DNA from: a bacterium
GTDB taxonomy: Bacteria; Zixibacteria; MSB-5A5; GN15; FEB-12
DNA length: 6,725 bases
Assembly: GCA_030668045.1 (NCBI GenBank)
Contig: DAOUUR010000135.1
Location: 1-6,725, forward strand
Direction: 5' to 3'
Numbering within the stretch: the first letter of the stretch is position 1; every line of letters starts with the position of its first letter. A program made the translations under genes and the position numbers. Positions 1-6,433 of the stretch are shown piece by piece. Under the pieces are notes generated by a model. It was not told the origin of the DNA. It ran no database searches and was given only the letters and a program-made list of their open reading frames with translations.

Positions 1-2
1 AT

Positions 3-656
3 AATGATGAGGACGGAGTTGGCGATCTCTGCGACCTATGCACCGATAGCGACGACGACGGCTGCGGTGATCCCGGATTTCCGCTCAACGATTGCCCCAG
101 CGACAATTGTCCCGATGTGCCCAACCCGGATCAGGTTGATTCCGAAAGTGATAATGTCGGCGATCTCTGCGATAATTGTCCCGCCGAGTACAATCCGCTC
201 CAGATCGACAGCGATGGTGATGGTGATGGTGACCTCTGTGATACGGACGATGACAACGACGGCATTCTCGACGATGGTGATGCCAGCGGCACGGCTGGTG
301 ACTCACCTTGTGTCGGTGGAGCTACCGGTGACTGTGACGACAACTGCCCAATGCTGGCCAACGCCGATCAGGCCGACAGTGACGCTGATGGTATCGGCGA
401 CGCCTGCGACGGTGACTGCTGTGTCGAATTGCGAGGCAACGCCAACGGTGACCCTGCCGAGAATTTGAATATTTCCGACATTACCTATCTGGTGGATTAT
501 CTCTTTGGAATCCCACTTGGACCGCGCCCACCGTGCATGGCGGAGGGTAATGTCAACGGCGACCTGATGGAGAGTGTCAACATCTCGGACATTACCTATC
601 TGGTTGACTATCTCTTCGGTCTCCCGCTTGGACCGGCACCCGCGGCCTGTCCATAA
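3..656 (+). CDS. Secreted calcium-binding repeat protein, C-terminal part (thrombospondin type 3-like repeats plus two dockerin-like repeats); 5' end outside window
   Basis: The frame is open from the first complete codon (position 3) to TAA at 654-656, so this is the last 217 residues of a larger protein. The first two thirds are Asp/Asn/Gly/Cys-rich units such as DNCPDVPNPDQVDSESD and ADQADSDADGIGDACD, the pattern of thrombospondin type 3 calcium-binding repeats. The end carries two near-identical dockerin-like units 111 bp apart (from 435 and 546), each with an N-x-N-G-D loop followed by NISDITYLVDYLFG. Compared with classical type I dockerins, both loops have about two extra residues between the NGD and NISD parts. 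Such C-terminal modules are normally extracellular, giving calcium-dependent rigidity and protein-protein attachment. The N-terminal domain, and therefore the function, is not visible. An internal ATG at 117 begins an open stretch but falls mid-repeat and is not the real start. Confidence 0.88.
   Translation, partial: NDEDGVGDLCDLCTDSDDDGCGDPGFPLNDCPSDNCPDVPNPDQVDSESDNVGDLCDNCPAEYNPLQIDSDGDGDGDLCDTDDDNDGILDDGDASGTAGDSPCVGGATGDCDDNCPMLANADQADSDADGIGDACDGDCCVELRGNANGDPAENLNISDITYLVDYLFGIPLGPRPPCMAEGNVNGDLMESVNISDITYLVDYLFGLPLGPAPAACP
213..233 (+). repeat. Short tandem repeat, GATGGT x3 plus GAC, coding for alternating Asp-Gly
   Basis: Three perfect head-to-tail copies of the hexamer GATGGT (213-230) followed by GAC encode D-G-D-G-D-G-D inside a thrombospondin type 3-like unit. 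The unit is in frame, so gain or loss of a copy would change the calcium-binding loop by two residues without breaking the gene. Confidence 0.7.
435..650 (+). repeat. Tandem duplicated dockerin-like module (two units, 111-bp period)
   Basis: Unit 1 begins with the Gly codon at 435 and unit 2 with the Gly codon at 546. The 14-residue core NISDITYLVDYLFG is identical in both units, and each continues PLGP. The DNA differs mostly at third codon positions (for example aatatttcc against aacatctcg). The protein sequence therefore appears to be conserved by selection rather than copied recently. The two units together would make the paired F-hand calcium-binding fold of a dockerin-type domain. The loop spacing is not the classical one. 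Confidence 0.75.
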
Positions 657-672
657 GCCAACTAAGCTGGTT
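656..672. terminator. Weak hairpin in the 35-bp gap between convergent genes, possible shared terminator
   Basis: AGCCA (656-660) can pair with TGGTT (668-672), including one G-T pair, around a short interior with one more C-G pair (662/666). It lies between the TAA of the repeat protein (654-656) and the end of the minus-strand dipeptidase (692). Only TTT then AAAAA follows, so the U-tract is poor in both directions. Position is the main argument. Confidence 0.25.
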
Positions 673-691
673 TAAAAAGTTATCAGCCTGC

Positions 692-2335
692 TTAATCGAT
701 CAGCCTCGTCTCGGGTACGTTGGCCGGTTTGTCTTCCAGACGCAACTGATCGGCCTTCTCATCCAGAACCTTGCGCAACCATTTATCGCTGTAGCCCTGA
801 TTCTCGGCGCGACCTTCTTCGTTCTTCACATACCCATCGTTGTAGTTCATAATCAGGAACTCGCCCAGCTCCCGCCAGCGGCGGGATACAGTCTCGGCGG
901 TCGAAACAGAGTAGTTGGTGAGGTATGAGCTCATCATATCCGGATTTGATTTATGTAGAGCAAGCGCTGTCTGTTCTATTGTGGGTTGAAGAGTTAGGGC
1001 GGTTGTCTCAAGTTCTACTTGAAGTGCCTTAAGGTCCTCGATCATATACACGTACTTGAGATTGACGAAATTAGATACAAAATTGAAAATCCACCAGGCC
1101 GATTCCCATGAAAATTCCTGAAGACTGCCCACTGTATAGGAGTACGGTATTTCGGTGATGCTGCAGTAGAGCGGAAAATAGCAGGTGGCGTAGGTATCGT
1201 CAACACCATACCAGAAAACGCCACCAATCGGATCGGGCAGGTTTGAGCGCGACTGCGACACAAACGAGAACGCTGTCTGTTGTGTCGAAATAGCTCGATC
1301 CCAGCCATACTGAACGCTATCGACCGACCAGTCCAGAGGCCGCCATCGGTACGGGGAACCGTACGGTCCGGCATCGACGCCTTCTCGGAGATCGTAATCA
1401 GTGCCCTCAAAATGGTCGCGCATCAGCGAGAAAACATCACCAACCGAGATCTTGGTATCAGGTTTGATCCAGAGCGGATACGGGTCGGTGCCTTCGACTC
1501 CCCGGAAGTGATCGGGGGAGATGTCCAGCGATGGTGCGGCCCGGCGGAAAATGCTCCAAACGCGACCGTCGGCCCAACGCTTGCTTTTTGGTGTCGGCGG
1601 ATGGTACGCATCGGAGAAGCGGAACGGCTCACCCGAAGAGGGATCGTAATACTCATTTTCGATAGCATACGAAATGACGTTCTCCGAATAGAGACAGTTG
1701 TCCGGATCATCCAGTGGAAATACACCGATTCGCGCCTTGTTGGCATGAGCCGAGATGTAACCATCGGGGATGCGCATCGCTACCCAGATAGCGCCCTTGC
1801 CGCCTTCGCCGGGACCGATCATCTCCATGATCCACGCTTCTTCCTTGTCCGCAATTGAGAATGACTCACCGGTAGACTTGTATCCATACTCCGCTACAAG
1901 TTCAGTCATCACTTTGATCGCTTCACGGGCTGTCTTTGCACGCTCGAGCGCGAGTTGCATCAGGTCCCAGTAGTGGAGGAGACCGTCAGGGTTTTTTAGT
2001 TCCAGGCGACCATCAAAAGTTGTCTCGCCGATTGCCAACTGATGTTCGTTCATTAGCCCAACGACGGCATAAGTATGCTCGACCTGTTTGATCCATCCGC
2101 GACTATTGTCATGCCAGTCTTTCAACTCAAGCGAATCGCCCGGTGCATAATCGACGGAAGGAGAGTACTCAAGGTGTGGATGGAACTCACCGTCGCAGGT
2201 GTATGTGATCATAACCTAGCCGTCGACCGAAGCACCCTTGGTGACGAGCAGGCTGGTGCAGGCGAGCGCATGGCTGCCGAAGGTGAGTAACGCTACTGTG
2301 AGCAGCACTGTTGCTAAAATTGATCTGGATGTCAT
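692..2335 (-). pseudogene. Exported dipeptidase, peptidase family C69 (U34), interrupted by an in-frame TAG at codon 40
   Basis: Read on the minus strand from ATG at 2335-2333, the gene encodes a signal peptide (MTSRSILATVLLTVALLTFG then SHALA) followed directly by CTSLLVTKGASVDG, a TAG stop (2218-2216), then VMITYTCDGEFHPHLEYSP and an uninterrupted frame to TAA at 694-692. With the stop read as one residue the product would be 547 residues, reasonable for an exported C69 dipeptidase. Family C69 enzymes are N-terminal-nucleophile hydrolases, and the catalytic Cys would be Cys26 (2260-2258), exposed by cleavage after ALA. The open frame restarting at ATG 2212 (506 residues) lacks both signal peptide and nucleophile, so it should be inactive. 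The start at 2335 is supported by GAGAGGA seven bases upstream and by the signal peptide. The downstream frame shows no decay, so the lesion is very recent, a sequence error, or read through. If functional, it would hydrolyse dipeptides outside the cytoplasm. Confidence 0.85.
2216..2218 (-). other. In-frame amber codon splitting the dipeptidase reading frame
   Basis: The plus strand reads cta here, TAG on the minus strand, in frame with both the upstream signal peptide/Cys segment and the downstream body. From my knowledge of the family the context is normally ...DG-S-VMITYTCD, so a Ser codon such as TCG changed at one base would explain it. GTT and then ATG (2212) follow immediately, so ribosomes could in principle restart one codon later, but without the catalytic residue. 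Confidence 0.9.
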
Positions 2336-2370
2336 GGCAGGGTCCTCTCTCGTTTCAGGATTATCTTTCC

Positions 2371-2399
2371 AAGATATGCTCAAAAGGCCAACGGCACAA
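2371..2399 (-). promoter_or_regulatory. Possible sigma70-type promoter for the dipeptidase
   Basis: On the minus strand, TTGTGC (2399-2394) and TATCTT (2376-2371) are separated by 17 bases. The -10 matches four of six consensus bases, the -35 only the TTG. Transcription would start near 2364, giving a leader of about 29 bases containing the GAGAGGA ribosome binding site (2349-2343). A second AT-rich box, GATAAT at 2365-2360, is too close to the ribosome binding site and has no -35 partner. Confidence 0.3.
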
Positions 2400-2420
2400 T
2401 ATCAAATCGTGGCTATTTGA

Positions 2421-2449
2421 TTGACAGGTCGCCCGCGACAGTGTACCCT
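2421..2449 (+). promoter_or_regulatory. Sigma70-type promoter for the deacetylase-archease-rtcB-adh cluster
   Basis: A perfect -35 box TTGACA (2421-2426), a 17-base spacer and TACCCT (2444-2449) face the cluster. The -10 has the three most conserved bases (T, A and final T). Transcription would begin near 2456, just before the strong ribosome binding site at 2462-2468. It is the only good promoter I see in front of the four genes. Confidence 0.6.
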
Positions 2450-2461
2450 GAAGTTGACTAC

Positions 2462-2468
2462 AGGAGGA
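2462..2468 (+). promoter_or_regulatory. Strong ribosome binding site AGGAGGA that fixes the deacetylase start
   Basis: AGGAGGA ends five bases before ATG at 2474. The frame is open upstream to a TTG at 2417, but that extension runs through the promoter and has no ribosome binding site, so 2474 is the start. Confidence 0.85.
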
Positions 2469-2473
2469 TACGA

Positions 2474-3424
2474 ATGCCGACCAGCTTCTACACGCACGAC
2501 CTGTTTCTCAAGCATCTCGAAGGCTACGAGCATGTGGAGCGACCAGAGCGTCTACGCTCAATTCTGCAGCGAATGAAGAGTGGTGCGATGGTCGAGAAAT
2601 TAACATTTGTTGAGGCCGAACCGGCGGAGCAATCGGTTATAGAATTGGTTCACGACCCGGAGTATGTCCAGCAGATTCTCACGCTTAAGACCGAGCGTGC
2701 GATAACGCTCGACTGGGGCGATACCGTTGCCACGGCAGCAACTCCTCAGGCCGCTTTGTATGCTGTTGGTGCTGGCGTACAGGCGGTCGATGCGGTGCTG
2801 AACGGCAGGTTCGCAAACGCCTTCTGTGCCGTGCGACCGCCGGGACACCATGCAGAAACGGCCCGCGCGATGGGGTTCTGTCTGTTCAACAATATAGCTA
2901 TAGCGGCGGCTTACTTGATAGAACATCGTTCTTTGAAGAGGGTGGCAATTGTCGATTGGGACGTTCACCACGGCAACGGTACTGAAGACACGTTCATAGA
3001 ATCGGAACAGGTTCTCTACGTCAGTCTTCATCAGTACCCGCACTATCCGGGTACCGGAGATGCCAGTGTGACCGGATCGGGAAATGGGACCGGCTACACT
3101 CTCAATATTCCGCTGTCAGTTGGTACTGGCGACGATGATCTCCTTGGCACCTTTGATGAAAAAGTCATCCCTGCGCTGGATCGATTTGCGCCTGAGTTCA
3201 TTCTGATCTCAGCAGGATTCGACGGACACGTTGACGATCCACTGTCGGGCACCTGTTTTTCCACCGAGGCTTTTGGTGAAATGACACAAAGGATTACCGA
3301 GTGCGCAATCCGCCATTGTAGTGGGCGTGTCGTGTCGTTTCTCGAGGGTGGGTACAATGTGACAGCGTTCGCTGAGTCGGTCGAACGACATCTCGAAGTG
3401 CTGACGTATCAGGGGAAGTCTTAG
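2474..3424 (+). CDS. Histone deacetylase-family zinc hydrolase (class II / AcuC-like amidohydrolase)
   Basis: This 316-residue protein has all the family hallmarks of arginase-fold zinc deacetylases, which remove acetyl or similar acyl groups from lysine side chains, polyamines or other amines. Visible motifs are RPPGHHAE with the catalytic His pair 125-126, DWDVHHGNGTED with zinc ligands Asp163 and His165, SLHQYPHYPGTG (184-195), ISAGFD with the third zinc ligand Asp250, DDPLSG (254-259) and LEGGYN with the transition-state Tyr294. The DWDVHHGNGT form resembles eukaryotic class II enzymes such as HDAC6. At the position where polyamine deacetylase HDAC10 has its gatekeeper Glu (DPE), this protein has Leu257, which argues mildly for a lysine-type or other substrate. 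There is no signal peptide, so it should be cytoplasmic. It is the first gene of the cluster, five bases ahead of archease. The true substrate cannot be told from sequence. Confidence 0.92.
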   Translation: MPTSFYTHDLFLKHLEGYEHVERPERLRSILQRMKSGAMVEKLTFVEAEPAEQSVIELVHDPEYVQQILTLKTERAITLDWGDTVATAATPQAALYAVGAGVQAVDAVLNGRFANAFCAVRPPGHHAETARAMGFCLFNNIAIAAAYLIEHRSLKRVAIVDWDVHHGNGTEDTFIESEQVLYVSLHQYPHYPGTGDASVTGSGNGTGYTLNIPLSVGTGDDDLLGTFDEKVIPALDRFAPEFILISAGFDGHVDDPLSGTCFSTEAFGEMTQRITECAIRHCSGRVVSFLEGGYNVTAFAESVERHLEVLTYQGKS

Positions 3425-3429
3425 TCCAA

Positions 3430-3852
3430 ATGAAGAGTTTCAAATACATAGAGCACACTGCCGATGTAGCGATCAAGGCGTCCGGTGATACGCTTGAGGA
3501 GGCATTCGCGGCGGCCGCCGAAGCAATGTTTGAGATCATCACCGACGATTCACCGGTCGAACCCACCCGGCAGATTGTTGTGGAGGCGGAGTCCGATGAT
3601 ATGGAGAGCCTGCTGGTTACTTTTCTCTCGAAGATGATAGTTGTCTTTGAAGTCGAGCGGATGGTTCTTGGCAGCGTTGAGGTCAAGTTCGATGATTCGT
3701 ATCGAGTGACAGCCATAGGAACGGGCGAAGAATTTGTTGAAGAAAAACATGGTCACGGTTTGCATATCAAAGGTGTATCGTACCATATGATAGAGATATA
3801 TGATGGAGACGAAAACGACCCGAGTCACGTGAGAGTGCTTTTCGACGTATGA
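3430..3852 (+). CDS. Archease, activator of RtcB RNA ligase
   Basis: The 140-residue product has the archease signature throughout: the N-terminal FKYIEHTADVAIKASG with His9 and Asp12, the helix GDTLEEAFAAAAEAMFEI, the GHGLHIKGVSYHMIEI strand-loop (about 108-123), and the family's typical ending VRVLFDV with a conserved Asp one residue before the C-terminus. The conserved acidic residues are thought to form a metal site. In characterised archaeal and human systems archease speeds guanylylation of RtcB, widens its nucleotide use and allows multiple turnovers. The gene starts five bases after the deacetylase stop, with a purine-rich site (AGGGGAAG, about 3411-3418) inside the end of that gene. 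It ends ten bases before rtcB. This adjacency strongly supports a functional pair. Length is normal and nothing is missing. Confidence 0.95.
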   Translation: MKSFKYIEHTADVAIKASGDTLEEAFAAAAEAMFEIITDDSPVEPTRQIVVEAESDDMESLLVTFLSKMIVVFEVERMVLGSVEVKFDDSYRVTAIGTGEEFVEEKHGHGLHIKGVSYHMIEIYDGDENDPSHVRVLFDV

Positions 3853-3853
3853 T

Positions 3854-3859
3854 GGAGGT
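3854..3859 (+). promoter_or_regulatory. Ribosome binding site of rtcB, unusually close to the start
   Basis: GGAGGT sits immediately after the archease TGA (3850-3852) and leaves only three bases before ATG 3863, shorter than the usual five to nine. The start is nevertheless favoured because the N-terminus (LNRIDDWRVEIP) matches the beginning of archaeal-type RtcB proteins, and two closer ATGs at 3849 and 3852 are out of frame. Confidence 0.6.
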
Positions 3860-3862
3860 GAG

Positions 3863-5341
3863 ATGGCCTGGCACGGCCCACTGAATAGAATCGACGACTG
3901 GCGCGTTGAAATCCCAGCGTCATATCAAAGCAAGAGCCTCCAGAGGTTGCGGCTTGAGATGAAGGCTCCGGGATTGATCTATGCTGACGAGGAGATGCTC
4001 CGATCAATTCTGGCCGATGATTCACTCGAACAGGTTGTCAATGTTGCGACCCTGCCGGGCATCGTGGGTGCCTCGATGGCCATGCCGGACATTCATCATG
4101 GTTACGGGTTCCCCATTGGCGGTGTGGCGGCTTTCGATGCCAGCGACGGTATCATCTCACCGGGAGGAGTTGGTTACGATATCAACTGCGGCGTTCGGCT
4201 GCTGCGATCTGATCTGACTGTTGACGACATTCGATCACGAGTGCCGCAACTTATTGACCAGATGTTTCAGAACGTTCCGTGTGGTGTCGGCTCGGAGGGG
4301 AGCATTCGTTTATCTGTCGAAGATACCGCGCAAGTCTTGAGAAAGGGTTCAAGATGGGCGGTTGAAAACGGATATGGCTGGCCCGATGATATTGACACGA
4401 CCGAGGACGGCGGCTGCATCCGAGGTGGCGAAGCATCGGTGGTGAGCGAAACGGCCAAAAAACGTGGCAAGGCTCAACTGGGAACACTCGGTGCCGGGAA
4501 CCATTTTCTTGAAATCCAGATGGTTGATGAAATCTTCGATCAGAAAGTCGCCGAAACATTTGGAATATTTGGAAAAGGCCAAATCATAACGATGATTCAC
4601 ACTGGCTCACGCGGACTGGGCCACCAAGTCTGTACTGACTTTTTAGAAGTTATGCGTCGCGCCAACAAGAAGTACGGTATCCCGCTGGTCGATCGCGAGC
4701 TGGCCTGCGCGCCGGCATCATCGATAGAAGGACAGGACTACTTTGCGGCCATGAAATGCGGCGCGAATTACGCCTGGGCTAATCGTCAGGTGATAACACA
4801 CTTCGTTCGGCAGGCATTTGAGTCGGTGCTGGGGCAATCATCAGAAGAACTTGGGCTGAACTTGATCTATGACATTGCGCACAATATTGCCAAGCTTGAA
4901 GAACACAACGTCGCGGGGGAAGCCAGGTCGCTTTATGTGCATCGCAAGGGGGCCACCCGCGCGTTTGGACCGGGACACGAGGACGTCCCTGAGCGATATC
5001 GATCGGTCGGCCAGCCTGTTTTGATTCCGGGTGACATGGGTACAGCCAGTTACCTGCTGGTTGGTACCGAACAAGCGATGCAGCAGACTTTTGGTTCGTC
5101 ATGTCACGGAGCCGGACGGGCAAGGTCACGGATGGCTGCACGCAAGAAGCATCGCCCGGAAGAAATTGTGCAGTTACTCAGAGACAGGGGCATCTATTTG
5201 CAAGCGAAAAGCAAACGTGTCATTGCCGAGGAGGCTCCTGATGCGTACAAGGATGTCAACCGCGTCGTCGAAGTGTCACATCAATCCGGGATTGCCCGAA
5301 AAGTTGCCCGCCTCAAACCGCTCGGAGTAGCCAAAGGATAG
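3863..5341 (+). CDS. rtcB: RNA-splicing ligase RtcB (3'-phosphate/5'-OH RNA ligase)
   Basis: The 492-residue protein matches the full length of RtcB, nearest in style to the 481-residue Pyrococcus horikoshii enzyme. RtcB seals RNA 2',3'-cyclic phosphate or 3'-phosphate ends to 5'-OH ends using GTP and Mn2+. Visible motifs are MPDIHHGYGFPIGG (74-87), SPGGVGYDINCGVR with metal ligands Asp106 and Cys109, LGAGNHFLE with Asn213 and metal ligand His214, MIHTGSRGLGHQ with His246, IYDIAHNIAK with His340, HRKGATRAFGPGH (360-372), SSCHGAGRARSRMAARK with the guanylylated nucleophile His415, and the conserved end GVAKG with Lys491. All expected catalytic residues are present. No intein is inserted, although inteins occur in some archaeal RtcB proteins. 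It lies ten bases behind archease and 21 bases before the dehydrogenase. No RtcA cyclase and no RtcR-type regulator are in the window. Likely roles are tRNA or rRNA repair after ribonuclease damage. Confidence 0.97.
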   Translation: MAWHGPLNRIDDWRVEIPASYQSKSLQRLRLEMKAPGLIYADEEMLRSILADDSLEQVVNVATLPGIVGASMAMPDIHHGYGFPIGGVAAFDASDGIISPGGVGYDINCGVRLLRSDLTVDDIRSRVPQLIDQMFQNVPCGVGSEGSIRLSVEDTAQVLRKGSRWAVENGYGWPDDIDTTEDGGCIRGGEASVVSETAKKRGKAQLGTLGAGNHFLEIQMVDEIFDQKVAETFGIFGKGQIITMIHTGSRGLGHQVCTDFLEVMRRANKKYGIPLVDRELACAPASSIEGQDYFAAMKCGANYAWANRQVITHFVRQAFESVLGQSSEELGLNLIYDIAHNIAKLEEHNVAGEARSLYVHRKGATRAFGPGHEDVPERYRSVGQPVLIPGDMGTASYLLVGTEQAMQQTFGSSCHGAGRARSRMAARKKHRPEEIVQLLRDRGIYLQAKSKRVIAEEAPDAYKDVNRVVEVSHQSGIARKVARLKPLGVAKG

Positions 5342-5362
5342 CCTCAACAGGAGAGACTTAGC

Positions 5363-6349
5363 ATGCGTGCGATGGTACTTGAGAAACAAGGTCAGCCTCT
5401 GAAAGAACAGAGTGTCCCCGATCCGACACCGGCGGCAGGGCAGCTACTGATCAAAGTTAGCGCCTGTGGAATATGCCGAACAGATTTGCACGTTGTTGAT
5501 GGTGACCTTACCGAGCCGAACCTTCCGATTATTCCCGGACATCAGATTGTGGGGACGGTTGCCGATGCCAGCAACAGCAGTGGCAGGTATTCGCAGGGTG
5601 ATCGAGTTGGTGTGCCGTGGCTCGGTGGTACGTGTGGAACGTGTGGCTATTGTTCCAGTGGTAGAGAAAACTTGTGTGGCGATGCGCAATACACCGGTTA
5701 TCAGATCAACGGCGGGTTTGCCGAACTCTGTGTCGCCGATGAACGTTTCTGTTTTCCCATTTCTGTGGACTATCCCGATCTGCAGGCAGCGCCTCTATTG
5801 TGTGCTGGGTTGATCGGATACAGGGCGTACAAAATGATTGGTGATGCTGCCCGCGTCGGTCTCTATGGTTTCGGAGCTGCGGCGCACATTTTGATCCAAG
5901 TCGCTCGCTACGAAAGACGCGAGGTTTATGCCTTCACCCGACCCGGCGATACAAAGAGTCAACAGTTTGCCGATGAACTCGGTGCGGCGTGGGTTGGAAG
6001 TTCCGAGGAGACACCACCTCAGCCGCTTGATGCCGCTATCATCTTCGCTCCTGTTGGACAGTTGGTTCCAAAGGCATTGGGGGCTGTGGGGCGTGGTGGA
6101 ACAGTCGTTTGCGCAGGGATTCATATGAGTGATATCCCTTCGTTCCCATATGAACTTCTCTGGGGAGAACGCGTGTTGCGATCTGTGGCCAACCTGACAC
6201 GCCGGGATGGGGAAGAGTTCTTAGAGCTGGCACCAAGAGTCCCGGTGAGAACAAAGGTTCATCCATATCGGCTGTCGCAAACCAACGATGCGTTGAATGA
6301 TCTTCGTGACGGTCGTTTTGATGGCGCGGCGGTTATCGTGATGGAGTAG
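5363..6349 (+). CDS. Zinc-dependent alcohol dehydrogenase family protein (AdhA-like, medium-chain)
   Basis: This 328-residue protein is a complete medium-chain zinc dehydrogenase, likely oxidising an alcohol or reducing an aldehyde with NAD(P)(H). The catalytic zinc site is visible as Cys35 in CGICRTDLH, His60 in IPGHQIVG and Cys147 in APLLCAGLIGYRA. The structural zinc site has all four Cys (91, 94, 97, 105) in GTCGTCGYCSSGRENLC. The nucleotide fold begins at VGLYGFGAAAH (165-175), and the ending DALNDLRDGRFDGAAVIVM is typical. GHQ replaces the commoner GHE after His60, which to my knowledge is tolerated in this subgroup. CAGGAGAG at 5348-5355 provides the ribosome binding site before ATG 5363. 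The gene is 21 bases behind rtcB with no terminator or promoter between, so it is probably co-transcribed. Its length matches the short AdhA-like subfamily, smaller than classical ADH of about 350 residues. The substrate and any link to RNA repair are unknown. Confidence 0.93.
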   Translation: MRAMVLEKQGQPLKEQSVPDPTPAAGQLLIKVSACGICRTDLHVVDGDLTEPNLPIIPGHQIVGTVADASNSSGRYSQGDRVGVPWLGGTCGTCGYCSSGRENLCGDAQYTGYQINGGFAELCVADERFCFPISVDYPDLQAAPLLCAGLIGYRAYKMIGDAARVGLYGFGAAAHILIQVARYERREVYAFTRPGDTKSQQFADELGAAWVGSSEETPPQPLDAAIIFAPVGQLVPKALGAVGRGGTVVCAGIHMSDIPSFPYELLWGERVLRSVANLTRRDGEEFLELAPRVPVRTKVHPYRLSQTNDALNDLRDGRFDGAAVIVME

Positions 6350-6350
6350 C

Positions 6351-6374
6351 TGGCAGGCTATGCCTGTTTTGCTT
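6351..6374 (+). terminator. Hairpin plus T-run closing the operon (repeat copy 1)
   Basis: Immediately after the dehydrogenase stop (6347-6349), CAGGC (6354-6358) and GCCTG (6362-6366) form a perfect five-pair stem around the loop TAT, followed by TTTT. Two outer G-T pairs could extend it. Placement and the following T-run fit a short intrinsic terminator, although the stem is small and the T-run is only four bases. A related copy occurs at 6434-6457. Confidence 0.5.
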
Positions 6375-6433
6375 AGGATGGGACATGAATTTCCTGTCTG
6401 AACAACTGTCGATTGGAATTAAGACCAACTTTT

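Noticed and set aside
4..468. 154-codon Thr/Ala/Met-rich frame at the left edge
   Set aside because: Shifted-frame shadow of the Asp-Gly-Cys repeat protein. Low-complexity residues arise from the GAC/GAT/GGT codons.
1280..1858. 192-codon open frame on the plus strand inside the dipeptidase
   Set aside because: Antisense shadow of a strongly recognised coding sequence, with no family resemblance or ribosome binding site.
692..2212. Dipeptidase taken as a complete 506-residue gene starting at ATG 2212
   Set aside because: It lacks signal peptide and catalytic Cys, both of which are encoded in the same frame just upstream of the TAG. The ATG follows the stop by one codon and has no ribosome binding site of its own.
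2216..2218. General amber-to-sense recoding in this organism
   Set aside because: TAG terminates the deacetylase (3422-3424), rtcB (5339-5341, right after the conserved GVAKG end) and adh (6347-6349).
2417..2473. Longer deacetylase starting at TTG 2417
   Set aside because: The extension overlaps the TTGACA/TACCCT promoter, has no ribosome binding site and adds residues not typical of the family. ATG 2474 has AGGAGGA.
3869..3884. TGGCACG resembling a sigma54 -24 element near the rtcB start
   Set aside because: It lies inside the rtcB coding region, and the corresponding -12 position reads ACTGA, lacking the required GC.
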